Assembly: GCA_020429465.1 (NCBI GenBank) | Contig: JAGQLH010000008.1 | Coordinates: 1-23,403, forward strand | DNA from: Candidatus Dojkabacteria bacterium | GTDB lineage: Bacteria; Patescibacteriota; Dojkabacteria; B142; WJKM01 | DNA: 23,403 nucleotides | Direction: 5' to 3' | Shown here: piece after piece, positions 1 through 7,501 of the stretch | Layout of the letters: each line of letters begins with the position of its first letter | Position numbering within the stretch: the stretch's first letter is position 1 | The notes under the pieces: generated by a model | Databases searched by the model: none | The model's input: only the letters and a program-made list of their open reading frames with translations | What the model was told of the DNA's origin: nothing | Translations under genes and position numbers: made by a program

Positions 1-51
1 TGACAATAAACTTAGCAGAATATTTTATTCATTTCATTAAACTGCCACACT

Positions 52-1965
52 ATGAAACGAGTCCTTGTAAGTAACTACTTCCAAAGAACATATAGCTACA
101 AAAGAAGTTTAGGCCTCGAAATGATTATGACATGTTGTATAGCTATTCTAATGTTTCTTTCAGTATTCTTCGGTCTCCTTTCGTTCCAATCAAAAAGTTA
201 TGCGGAATCACTACCAGAGGATAGTATTATATTTTCACAGCTTACTAATAAAGAGCAAAATAGCCATATTTACGACCGGAATGGGAACCTTTTATACGTA
301 TTCACTGATCCTTATAGTGATAGAGATTATGTAGATATTGAAGATATTCCTGCATCACTAAAATGGGCACTTATTGTTGCAGAGGATGAAGAATATTATA
401 ACCATAACGGTGTGGATTATCTTGCACTTATGAGAAGTCTTCTGGTTATCATAACTTCGAATGGTGATACTGTTACTGGCGGAAGTACTATTACTCAGCA
501 GTTGGTAAAAAACACGGTTCTTACACAAGAGCGAACAATTGATCGGAAAGTGAAGGAGATGCTGATTTCATTCCATGTGGAGCAAGAGTACGATAAGGAA
601 TATATTTTAGAATTATACTTAAACGCTGCACCATTTGGAGGGCGAGTAAAAGGTGTTGCAGCAGCTGCCCGAACTTACTTTGATAAGGATGTAAAGGACA
701 TAACACTTGATGAAGCTGTATTTTTGATAAGTTTAATTCAAACACCTGGGAAAGCATCTCCACTATTTGCTGTAAATGAAGAGTACGCATGGGACTTGGT
801 AGATGAACGTTCACAATATATTTACACCCAATTGTTGCGAAATCATGACCATATTTTAGCTGCGGATCCTGATTTTTATACTGCAAAAGAAATTGCTGAG
901 TTTGCAAATGATCGTGCGAAATTACAACCAAATGTTGGACGTATCGAAGCTCCTCATTTTGTTTTTTACATTAAAGATTTATTACAAAAAGAACCTTACA
1001 ATATTGCTGAAGAAGATCTTTATACCGGGGGGTATCGAATTTATACCACGCTTGATCTTGGTGTCCAAAAAACGGCAGAATCAGTACTAAAAGAATCAAT
1101 TGAAGAATACAAACCCCGCTATAGTGCTCACAATGCAGCTCTGATTGCTCTTCATCCACAGACGGGTGATTTATTGGCAATGGTTGGGTCACATGATTAT
1201 TGGGGGATTGCGGATGATAGTGGAGCATTTGATCCTCATGTAAACGTAACATTGTCGAACAGGAACGTTGGATCTACCCTCAAGCCGTTTATTTCGTATG
1301 AGGCATTCAGACAAGGTAAGTTAAATCCAAAAAGCAGTATTGTTGATAAACCAGTAGAATTCGATGGTTATGCACCTAAAAACTATGATGGCAAGTACTG
1401 GGGGCCAATGACTGTGGAGTATGCACTTCAGCAATCAAGAAATACCCCATTTGTACAAATTCTTGAACAAATTGGTGTACAGTCACTACTTGATAGGCTT
1501 AATGATCTTGGGTACGAGCATGCCTCAGATGAAGGGAGATTTGGTTTGGCGCTGGCAGTGGGAGGATTTGATTCAAATTTACTGGAGCATACACATGGGT
1601 ATAGTGTATTTGCAGCTGGTGGAATGCAACCTGATTTACGCCAAATATTGAGGATAGAAAATGCGACAGGTGATTTACTTTATAAATCAGATATTGCTTC
1701 TCGTCCAGTATTTGAAGAAGAGTATGTAGGGCAAGTTAATGATATTTTAAAATCATATGGGCCATATGGTATTTCTGGTAAGACTGGAACTACTGATGAA
1801 AATAAGGATACCTATTTTATTGGCTACAATGATACATTTATTGCGGGAATTTGGATGGGGAATAATAATAATGATCGTATGGCATCCAATGCATTTGGAT
1901 CAACTACAGCAATGCAAGCGTGGAATAGGTTTTATGCATTATTGCAGGAACGGGAACTCTTATAA
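52..1965 (+). CDS. Class A penicillin-binding protein (bifunctional transglycosylase/transpeptidase)
   Basis: Polymerises lipid II into glycan strands and cross-links the stem peptides at the outer face of the cytoplasmic membrane. A single membrane anchor lies at about residues 24-45. The GT51 domain follows, with EDEEYYNHNG near residue 111 (catalytic Glu), GGSTITQQLVKN near 143, RKVKE, and ILELYLN. The transpeptidase domain has the nucleophile motif STLK near 408, SRN near 462 and SGKTGTT near 575, so both active sites look intact. At 637 aa it is a compact PBP1a-like protein without a long C-terminal extension. A second ATG at 121 would give a protein starting at the anchor; the longer form is kept because its basic N-terminus fits an anchor. 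The gene to its left is outside the window, and an AT-rich hairpin follows the stop. Confidence 0.93.
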   Translation: MKRVLVSNYFQRTYSYKRSLGLEMIMTCCIAILMFLSVFFGLLSFQSKSYAESLPEDSIIFSQLTNKEQNSHIYDRNGNLLYVFTDPYSDRDYVDIEDIPASLKWALIVAEDEEYYNHNGVDYLALMRSLLVIITSNGDTVTGGSTITQQLVKNTVLTQERTIDRKVKEMLISFHVEQEYDKEYILELYLNAAPFGGRVKGVAAAARTYFDKDVKDITLDEAVFLISLIQTPGKASPLFAVNEEYAWDLVDERSQYIYTQLLRNHDHILAADPDFYTAKEIAEFANDRAKLQPNVGRIEAPHFVFYIKDLLQKEPYNIAEEDLYTGGYRIYTTLDLGVQKTAESVLKESIEEYKPRYSAHNAALIALHPQTGDLLAMVGSHDYWGIADDSGAFDPHVNVTLSNRNVGSTLKPFISYEAFRQGKLNPKSSIVDKPVEFDGYAPKNYDGKYWGPMTVEYALQQSRNTPFVQILEQIGVQSLLDRLNDLGYEHASDEGRFGLALAVGGFDSNLLEHTHGYSVFAAGGMQPDLRQILRIENATGDLLYKSDIASRPVFEEEYVGQVNDILKSYGPYGISGKTGTTDENKDTYFIGYNDTFIAGIWMGNNNNDRMASNAFGSTTAMQAWNRFYALLQERELL

Positions 1966-2000
1966 AAATAGTGTTATGCAGGAGTTTAGGTTTTCTTTTC

Positions 2001-2040
2001 TGGATAACAGAAATTAAAAAATTTTAATATCCGTTATCCA
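2001..2040. terminator. Hairpin after the PBP gene
   Basis: TGGATAAC at 2001-2008 pairs perfectly with GTTATCCA at 2033-2040. The loop between them is itself an AT palindrome. It lies 36 nt after the PBP stop. The T-rich tract is weak, so it could be a terminator or an mRNA 3' end hairpin. Confidence 0.4.
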
Positions 2041-2131
2041 TTTGGGTAAAACAAAATGACAGTATTTTTACTAATTCCTAGGTTCTTTTCAGTTGGTCTA
2101 TTAGTTATGGGCTTTTGAATTGAGTTCGATA

Positions 2132-2992
2132 TTATTGCTTGTAGAGTCTTGGTTGAAGTAATAGTGCTTCTTCTATGAGTTTCCTATACACCTCAGCTTT
2201 TGCGGTATTCGAGGGTATGCTACATACTTCCATTAAGTCTTCCGGCTTTACCCATCTTCCATTCGAGTATTTAGATCCTAATTCTGGTATAGATGCATCA
2301 TCTGATTCTAAGTGGGTGAGTAATAATAAACCAATATATTTTTTCCAAAGTATAAACCTACCTTGGGTATCTCTATCAATACGACTTAAGTTAAATCTGT
2401 CCCTTTTGGTTGTTCCACGTGCTAGGGGTAGATATCGTCTCTTTCCTTCGAATTCCTTTCCAGTATGAAATCCTAACTCAGATAAATCAACTGTTTGGGC
2501 TAATAGTTCATCTGTAACGGAACGATAGGTTGCACCCCTTGGCTTTGGTTCCGTAGTTCCTTGTGGTAGGTAGGTATAAACTACTTGCTTCCTCTTCATC
2601 AGTATTTGATCATCGGATGGAACTGAAATCAATTTATCAGTATCTACGTGCACATCAGTTACTAAAAATTTGTTATCACGGCTTAGTATTCCTAATATAC
2701 CAGCACTTTTTGTTGTAGTTCTACTATATCCCCACATTAACCCTGCGGTAGCTCCTAGTAAGCCTATGATTTGTAATATAGACGTTACTGGCTCTATTGT
2801 ATCCCAGTTTTCAATGTATTGTTTCAAGGGTCCCCAGTTGAGGATATTTGCTTGTATTCCTGCAAAGGGCATAAGGGCTGGTATCAATAAATTTGCCCTT
2901 GTTGATGGTATTTCTTGTAATAATTGTGGATCGGTATCTCCCGGACTTTGCATAGGATCAACTATAGGTTTATTGTAGGAATTATACCTCAT
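2132..2992 (-). CDS. Hypothetical protein with one predicted membrane segment
   Basis: I do not recognise a family. From the ATG at 2992 the protein is about 286 aa. One clearly hydrophobic stretch (ILQIIGLLGATAGLMWGY) lies about a third of the way in. After it comes a polar domain rich in Arg, Lys, Asp and Thr with short basic patches (KRKQVVY, GKRRYLPL, TKRDRFNL). An upstream start at 3055 exists but would overlap the divergent gene's leader and would begin with a poor-quality segment, so 2992 is preferred. It is divergent from the trypsin-like lipoprotein, and the roughly 120 bp between the two starts probably holds both promoters. It could be a membrane-tethered cytoplasmic protein; no enzymatic motif is visible. 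Confidence 0.6.
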   Translation of the reverse strand: MRYNSYNKPIVDPMQSPGDTDPQLLQEIPSTRANLLIPALMPFAGIQANILNWGPLKQYIENWDTIEPVTSILQIIGLLGATAGLMWGYSRTTTKSAGILGILSRDNKFLVTDVHVDTDKLISVPSDDQILMKRKQVVYTYLPQGTTEPKPRGATYRSVTDELLAQTVDLSELGFHTGKEFEGKRRYLPLARGTTKRDRFNLSRIDRDTQGRFILWKKYIGLLLLTHLESDDASIPELGSKYSNGRWVKPEDLMEVCSIPSNTAKAEVYRKLIEEALLLQPRLYKQ

Positions 2993-3112
2993 AGTTTTTA
3001 GGTTAGGCAATAGTGAAATAATACAATGCAAATTCCGTTTATATACTATAATCAAAGGTTAAGATATTGTAATATCGTTATGATACCCGAATTAGATGGG
3101 AGAAAATTAAAA

Positions 3113-4063
3113 ATGTTTTACTTACTAGGGGCTTTGTTAGCACTAGTAGGATGTTCAGCTCCTGGAGAGTCTGTAGTCGATAGAGGTTTACTAGAGTCTA
3201 CTGCAATACATCAGCCAATAGATGATGGTAATGCTTTGGGCAGTGACTATTCATCTTGGATATCTCCTTTTCAAGAATTTACCTTAGATGGAGGAGTTGG
3301 CTTAATTCCTATTGATGGCCTAGAACCTACAAGTCTAGATGTTACTCGTGCTCGGGTGAGAGATATGTATTTAGGTTCCAAAGATTCTACTGAGTTATCT
3401 CCCGAAGTGATTGGTGATTGGTTGCCAATCGTTAAAAATACATTAGCAATGACTATTGAACTAGCGGATGCAAACGAGTATAAACGATGTAGTGGTGGTT
3501 TTGTTTCTTTAGATGGCCGAAAAGGGATAGTTACTGCTAATCATTGTACACAGGGAAATATGTCGCTTATTACGTTTTCAAATCCTGCGTACCATATTTA
3601 TAGGAACAACGGAGAATTGCCATCATCTCTTCCGCCTGAGATCAGTCTACATATAAGTGAATACGATCCTGTTTTATTGTGGGAAGACGTTGTATTTTTC
3701 CCTCTATCGGATGAGGTTATTCAAATGTACGCAGAAGTCTATGAATATCATCCTGATTTTGAAGAGTTATCGAGTGACGGTAATTATACTGATAGGCTTC
3801 AAACTGTTTCTTACCCATTAGCCACAACATTGGTAGATAAGTACGGGCATCAGTTTCCATTGCCCTTGCTTAATATTGCGTTTAGTACAGGTGAAGAGAA
3901 TGACAAAGGACTAGTTGCGCTATATACAAATTTTCAAGGAGGAGTTGGTAGTTCAGGATCAATATATGTAAATTCTGCGGGGGGTGTAGTATTGGTTCAT
4001 GCCCAAGGAGATAGTGATCATGATAAACAGTTTGTTCTTGCTTCAACTGTTGAGGTACCTTAA
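3113..4063 (+). CDS. Trypsin-like serine protease lipoprotein
   Basis: Likely a secreted, lipid-anchored chymotrypsin-fold protease. A short signal peptide ends in a lipobox, LALVGC, so Cys becomes the lipidated residue. The catalytic His sits in a classical setting (GIVTANHCT, near residue 145). A plausible catalytic Asp follows in WEDVVFFPL, and the Ser lies in GGVGSSGSIY, which matches the GxSGS oxyanion motif. The glycine-rich strand after it (GGVVLVHAQGD) is also typical. The start at 3113 was chosen because the sequence GGGAGA lies 9 nt upstream and the signal peptide begins there. An in-frame ATG at 3026 would put 29 polar residues before the signal peptide. The substrate is unknown. 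It is followed 71 nt later by rarA, which has its own promoter-like sequence. Confidence 0.75.
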   Translation: MFYLLGALLALVGCSAPGESVVDRGLLESTAIHQPIDDGNALGSDYSSWISPFQEFTLDGGVGLIPIDGLEPTSLDVTRARVRDMYLGSKDSTELSPEVIGDWLPIVKNTLAMTIELADANEYKRCSGGFVSLDGRKGIVTANHCTQGNMSLITFSNPAYHIYRNNGELPSSLPPEISLHISEYDPVLLWEDVVFFPLSDEVIQMYAEVYEYHPDFEELSSDGNYTDRLQTVSYPLATTLVDKYGHQFPLPLLNIAFSTGEENDKGLVALYTNFQGGVGSSGSIYVNSAGGVVLVHAQGDSDHDKQFVLASTVEVP

Positions 4064-4100
4064 ATTTGACACATTGATCATTTCTTTGGGATCGAACTGT

Positions 4101-4129
4101 TTAAGCAATTCTTGAATAAAGAGTATAAT
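4101..4129 (+). promoter_or_regulatory. Candidate promoter of rarA, apparently leaderless
   Basis: A perfect TATAAT at 4124-4129 is preceded, with a 17-nt spacer, by TTAAGC at 4101-4106. Only 5 nt separate the -10 box from the ATG at 4135, so transcription would begin at or next to the start codon. There is no Shine-Dalgarno sequence. Confidence 0.5.
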
Positions 4130-4134
4130 TGCAT

Positions 4135-4812
4135 ATGCAATCTGATATTTTTACAAAAGAACAAAAAAGTAATCATATTCCTTTAGCGGATCGTTTGCGT
4201 CCAGAAAATCTAGAAGAGTATGTAGGACAAGAGACTTTAGTTGGTGCTGATGGGGTACTTAGAAAGTTATTGGAGTCGGATGTCTTTCCGTCAATTATTC
4301 TATGGGGACCACCTGGAGTAGGAAAAACTACGTTGGCAAGAATTATTGCCTCTGAATTAAGCGCTAAATTCTTACAAGTATCTGCAGTAACTTCAGGTAA
4401 AAAAGATCTACAAAATGTAGTTCATCAAGCAAAAGAGGTTCGTCAGTTTTCACAGGGTAAGGAGACATTGTTATTTATTGATGAAATCCATCGGTTCAAT
4501 AAAATACAACAAGATTATTTACTACCCTTTGTAGAAGACGGGACAATTATTCTTATTGGTGCAACGACTGAGAATCCTAGTTTTGAAATAATCGCTCCTC
4601 TTCTCTCTCGGTCACGGGTGTTTACGTTAGATAGGCATGCGCCTGAAGATTTAGAGATAATTTTAAAGAGAGGGATAGAGTATCTTGAAAAATCGCTGGA
4701 TGTTGAAATCGAATTTGAAGAAGGAATGAAAAATATACTCATTCAAAAGTCTAATGGAGATCCCAGAATGCTTCTGAACGCATTGGAGATTGCGGTTGGT
4801 TTGAGTAGTTAA
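4135..4812 (+). CDS. rarA: RarA/MgsA N-terminal half (AAA+ ATPase domain), split gene
   Basis: RarA is a clamp-loader-like AAA+ ATPase that acts at stalled replication forks and in recombination. This fragment has the family N-terminus (PLADRLRPENLEEYVGQ), Walker A GPPGVGKTT, Walker B LLFIDEIHRFNK, sensor 1 (IGATTENPSF) and the arginine-finger region LLSRSRVF. It stops after DPRMLLNALEIAVGL, the point where intact RarA continues into the C-terminal domain. That missing half is found 1.66 kb downstream at 6477-7046 on the same strand. At 225 aa it is about half the usual length. The ATG at 4135 is preferred over an in-frame TTG at 4129, which is part of the -10 box. The halves may be a broken gene or two cooperating subunits. 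Confidence 0.88.
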   Translation: MQSDIFTKEQKSNHIPLADRLRPENLEEYVGQETLVGADGVLRKLLESDVFPSIILWGPPGVGKTTLARIIASELSAKFLQVSAVTSGKKDLQNVVHQAKEVRQFSQGKETLLFIDEIHRFNKIQQDYLLPFVEDGTIILIGATTENPSFEIIAPLLSRSRVFTLDRHAPEDLEIILKRGIEYLEKSLDVEIEFEEGMKNILIQKSNGDPRMLLNALEIAVGLSS

Positions 4813-4844
4813 CCATTAATTTAGTTCTAATTCAGCCGGACTTG

Positions 4845-4890
4845 TGTCATTCCTGCACTGAAATAATTTCAGCCCGTCTGGCTCCGGACA
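4845..4890 (+). repeat. Left arm of a 46-bp inverted repeat flanking the rarA insertion
   Basis: The reverse complement of 4845-4890 matches 6411-6456 with only a few mismatches, mostly near one end. It contains an internal palindrome CTGAAATAATTTCAG and begins with TGTCATTCCTGC, the same head as the dispersed palindromic repeat family seen elsewhere in this window. Confidence 0.85.
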
Positions 4891-4910
4891 GGCATAGACT
4901 CCAGCAGGGT

Positions 4911-4943
4911 CGACATAGTAAGATCGAATTTAAACATGAAAAC
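4911..4943 (+). repeat. Left copy of a 33-bp direct repeat
   Basis: 31 of 33 bases are identical to 6452-6484. This copy covers the start codon of the MFS gene; the other copy covers the ATG of the C-terminal rarA half. Confidence 0.9.
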
Positions 4944-6090
4944 ACATTTGAATAAATTCTTAATTTCAGAAGTACTCTATTACTTTAGTTTTTGGACGAT
5001 ACTCCCATTTCCTTTGTTTGGATCGTATGGTCTTACAACGAAAGATATATTTAGTCTTTTAGCATTTTATCCATTAGTTGTAGTTTTTTTAGAATACCCA
5101 ACAGGAGTAATTGGAGATTACTTTGGACATAAATTTTCGAGTCTTCTTGGAGTGGTAGTAAGATTCTTCTTCTTCCTTACACTTCTCTATGAGACAGATG
5201 CGGTAGGCTTTTACTATATTTCCATGTTTCTATTGGCACTTGCAAGTGCACTTAAATCTGGGAGTGATACTGCCTACTTAAAATCATTAGCTGGAGATGA
5301 ATTTAAATCTGGGCTATCAAATATGAAAAGCTATTCTGTAGCTGCGGTTTCAATTTCTTCTCTAGTAGGGGGAATTATTTTATTATTTGCGATTAAGCCA
5401 ATTATATATATTAATATAGCTACCTCAATTATAATCATTATCTTACTGATTCCATTGCCAGGTTTTCACAATGCATCAGACCGTTCTGGGAATATTTTCA
5501 AACACTCATTTCAAAGTTTTGGCTATTTGAAAGCATTGCCTTACATAGGTCTTTTGATCGCCCTAGTCGGTGTAACACAGGGATATTTATTTAGTATAAA
5601 AACGCTACTTAACTCCTTAGAAACGATTACAGAAAGTAATATCTTTCTCATTTCTATTGCAATTGGGGTTTCAACGTTTGTGCGTATAGTTGGATTCAAA
5701 CTAAGTGTATTACTACCCAAACTAAAAGAGTATACAGTCATACTTTCTGCAATTTTCGTGACGGTTATCAGTGCATTGTTAAATATTCCTTTGCTATTTA
5801 TAGGGGTTCTTCTCCTGCATAATATATTCTTTGGGATTGTTGAACATCGATACGAGTATAAATTAAGCGAAGGCGCGCCAAAGGCTCATAGAGCAAGTTT
5901 GCTTTCGCTGGCATCTTTAGTTAAACGGGGAACTACAGCATTATATCTTTGGTTTGCGGGGTATATTCTAGGTATCTATAGCTTTGCAGCAATGCTCTAT
6001 CTTACCATTATTCTGTTTGGGGTGATTCTATTGGGATCTCTAGTTGTTATGACTAACTTTAATTCTAAAGCTTTAATACATAATGACTAG
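4936..6090 (+). CDS. Major facilitator superfamily transporter, inserted within rarA
   Basis: A polytopic membrane protein of 384 aa with about 10-12 hydrophobic segments spread along its length. The MFS loop 2-3 signature is visible as EYPTGVIGDYFGHK near residue 55-70, which matches the G-x3-D-x2-G-[RK] pattern. The substrate cannot be read from the sequence; the shape is that of drug- or metabolite-efflux MFS proteins. It is the only gene in the DNA that separates the two rarA halves, is in the same orientation, and has repeats on both sides. It has no Shine-Dalgarno sequence; the ATG lies inside the 33-bp direct repeat, so its translation start region is shared with the rarA 3' half. This context suggests that it arrived as a cassette. 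Confidence 0.85.
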   Translation: MKTHLNKFLISEVLYYFSFWTILPFPLFGSYGLTTKDIFSLLAFYPLVVVFLEYPTGVIGDYFGHKFSSLLGVVVRFFFFLTLLYETDAVGFYYISMFLLALASALKSGSDTAYLKSLAGDEFKSGLSNMKSYSVAAVSISSLVGGIILLFAIKPIIYINIATSIIIIILLIPLPGFHNASDRSGNIFKHSFQSFGYLKALPYIGLLIALVGVTQGYLFSIKTLLNSLETITESNIFLISIAIGVSTFVRIVGFKLSVLLPKLKEYTVILSAIFVTVISALLNIPLLFIGVLLLHNIFFGIVEHRYEYKLSEGAPKAHRASLLSLASLVKRGTTALYLWFAGYILGIYSFAAMLYLTIILFGVILLGSLVVMTNFNSKALIHND

Positions 6091-6108
6091 TAACGAAGTT
6101 CTTGATAA

Positions 6109-6126
6109 TGTGAAATATAAATCACA
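6109..6126. terminator. Hairpin after the MFS gene
   Basis: TGTGA and TCACA flank an AT-rich loop just after the stop. It is a weak terminator candidate without a T run. Confidence 0.25.
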
Positions 6127-6134
6127 TCTAGACA

Positions 6135-6180
6135 TCTCCTTCCTTCGGCAGACAGGCTTACACTAAGAGAGGGGAATACT
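6135..6180. repeat. Dispersed repeat, CCTTCCTTCGGCAGA / AGAGAGGGGAATAC type
   Basis: It shares TCTCCTTCCTTCGGCAGA and AAGAGAGGGGA with the copy at 11928-12026; the copy at 8568-8640 shares the AGAGAGGGGAATTA half. This 6.09-6.48 kb gap holds only repeats and no gene that I can support. Confidence 0.6.
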
Positions 6181-6322
6181 TGTGATATAGTTTTGTATGG
6201 CTAGATTCGTAGCATAGTACATTGTCCGCTGAAAAGTTAACTGGTAAACTTAAGTTTGTAACCTAATATATCATTTTCATACTGAATCGAATTCAGCTTG
6301 TCTTTCGACAGGGGCCTACTGT

Positions 6323-6346
6323 GTCATTCCTGCGAAGGCAGGAATC
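6323..6346. repeat. Dispersed palindromic repeat (GTCATTCCTGC family)
   Basis: GATTCCTGC-like arms pair around GAAG (CATTCCTGC...GCAGGAATC). It is the same family as the copies at 7111, 7441, 10887, 18990, 21637 and 23133. Confidence 0.8.
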
Positions 6347-6410
6347 TTCTTGGTAACTATCATAATGAGATCCCCTGTCTGCCGACAGGCAGGCTGCCGG
6401 AGTTTATGTT

Positions 6411-6456
6411 TGTCCGGAGCCAGACGGGCTGAATTAATTTCAGTGCTGGGACGACA
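6411..6456 (+). repeat. Right arm of the 46-bp inverted repeat
   Basis: Inverted partner of 4845-4890; together they bracket the inserted MFS gene and its flanking repeats. Confidence 0.85.
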
Positions 6457-6484
6457 TAGTAAAATCGAATTTAAAAATGAAAAC
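6452..6484 (+). repeat. Right copy of the 33-bp direct repeat
   Basis: Matches 4911-4943 at 31 of 33 positions and runs into the first codons of the rarA 3' half. Confidence 0.9.
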
Positions 6485-7046
6485 AATCAAAATTACAAAA
6501 AAAATTCTTGAGCAGGTCTTCCAGTCCTCAAATATTCTCTATGACAAACATGGTGAAGAGCACTACAACATTGCGTCAGCCCTGATTAAATCCATGCGAG
6601 CATCAGATCCAAATGCGGCTGTTTATTGGTTAGCCCGGATGGTTGAAGCTGGTGAGGATCCGAAGTTTATAGCACGAAGATGTATGATTCTGGCATCGGA
6701 AGATATTGGGAACGCTGATCCTCATGCACTTGTTCTTGCCAATAGTGCATTCGAGGCAGTGCAAAAAATTGGATGGCCAGAGTCTCGTATTATCCTTAGT
6801 CAGCTTGTTATTTATTTAGCAAAAGCACCAAAAGACAATTCGGCTTACGTAGCTATAGACAGGGCATTAGCGGATGCAAAAGAAACGATGAATCTCCCTG
6901 TCCCGCTTCATTTAAGAAATGCACCTACTAAACTTATGAAGGAGTTGGATTATGGAAAAGGCTATGTATATGATCATAACGTAGAAGGGAAAAAGTCAGG
7001 GCAACAGTGCTTGCCGGATGAACTTATTGGTAAAAAATATGTCTAG
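6477..7046 (+). CDS. rarA: RarA/MgsA C-terminal half (oligomerisation domain), split gene
   Basis: 189 aa that match the C-terminal part of RarA. The landmarks are LYDKHGEEHYNIASALIKSM, then SDPNAAVYWLARMVEAGEDP, then RRCMILASEDIGNADPHAL, then IYLAKAPKDNSAY and VPLHLRNAPTKLMKELDYGKGY. No AAA+ motifs are present; those are in the separate upstream fragment ending at 4812. The first residues (KTIKITKKILEQVFQ) correspond to the linker helix that follows the ATPase domain. The ATG has no Shine-Dalgarno sequence; the frame stays open upstream to a TAA at 6435-6437. Expression as a separate subunit is possible but not shown. A hairpin with a T run follows at 7116, consistent with the end of a transcript. 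Confidence 0.87.
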   Translation: MKTIKITKKILEQVFQSSNILYDKHGEEHYNIASALIKSMRASDPNAAVYWLARMVEAGEDPKFIARRCMILASEDIGNADPHALVLANSAFEAVQKIGWPESRIILSQLVIYLAKAPKDNSAYVAIDRALADAKETMNLPVPLHLRNAPTKLMKELDYGKGYVYDHNVEGKKSGQQCLPDELIGKKYV

Positions 7047-7110
7047 TTTGTGTTGTGATGCATTGTATCCCCTCTTCCTCGCATGATAAATTTTCTATGA
7101 TAACTACATT

Positions 7111-7139
7111 ATGTCATTCCCGTGAAAACGGGAATCCAG
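7111..7139. repeat. Palindromic repeat, left flank of the GIY-YIG gene
   Basis: Member of the ATGTCATTCC family. It is inverted relative to the copy at 7441-7470, with the innermost bases CCAG facing CCTGG. Confidence 0.8.
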
Positions 7140-7147
7140 TTTTTTTG
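7116..7147 (+). terminator. Intrinsic terminator formed by a palindromic repeat
   Basis: ATTCCCGT - GAAA - ACGGGAAT forms a perfect 8-bp stem with a GAAA loop, followed by CCAG and seven T residues. It lies after the rarA 3' half and is at the same time the left repeat flanking the GIY-YIG gene. Confidence 0.65.
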
Positions 7148-7155
7148 TCTTAACT

Positions 7156-7440
7156 ATGGAATACTATGTTTATATACTTGCAAGTAAAAGAAATGGCACC
7201 TTGTATATAGGTGTAACTAATGATTTATCAAGAAGGGTATATGAACATAGGCGGTCTAAAGGTAAGAGTTTTAGTTCAAAGTATTTAATTAATAAACTTG
7301 TTTACTATGAAGAATTCGATTCTATTAGTGATGCTTTACAGCGAGAGAAAGTACTTAAGAAGTGGTATAGGAAGTGGAAGATTGAATTGATTGAAAGCGT
7401 AAACTCTGAGTGGAAAGATTTATACCAAGACCTTTACTAG
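7156..7440 (+). CDS. Small single-domain GIY-YIG endonuclease
   Basis: A 94-aa protein made almost entirely of a GIY-YIG nuclease domain. The signature is YYVYILASKRNGTLYIGVTN at residues 3-22, with the Arg helix SRRVYEHR after it and the conserved Glu in ALQREKVLKKW. It belongs to the stand-alone UPF0213-like group, whose physiological role is poorly understood; activity on DNA is inferred from the family. The gene is closely framed by two inverted copies of the dispersed palindromic repeat: the left copy ends 16 nt before the ATG and the right copy begins right after the TAG. There is no Shine-Dalgarno sequence. The arrangement suggests a repeat-associated mobile or parasitic unit. Confidence 0.9.
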   Translation: MEYYVYILASKRNGTLYIGVTNDLSRRVYEHRRSKGKSFSSKYLINKLVYYEEFDSISDALQREKVLKKWYRKWKIELIESVNSEWKDLYQDLY

Positions 7441-7470
7441 CCTGGATCCCCGCATTCGCGAGGATGACAT
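7441..7470. repeat. Palindromic repeat, right flank of the GIY-YIG gene
   Basis: Starts immediately after the stop codon and ends in GGATGACATA. Its reverse complement aligns with 7111-7139. Confidence 0.8.
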
Positions 7471-7501
7471 AAAAGAGATACAAGACAGAAGTAAGGTGAA
7501 A

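Noticed and set aside
6091..6476. CRISPR array
   Set aside because: The repeats here are palindromic dispersed elements of differing families and spacing, not regularly spaced identical repeats.
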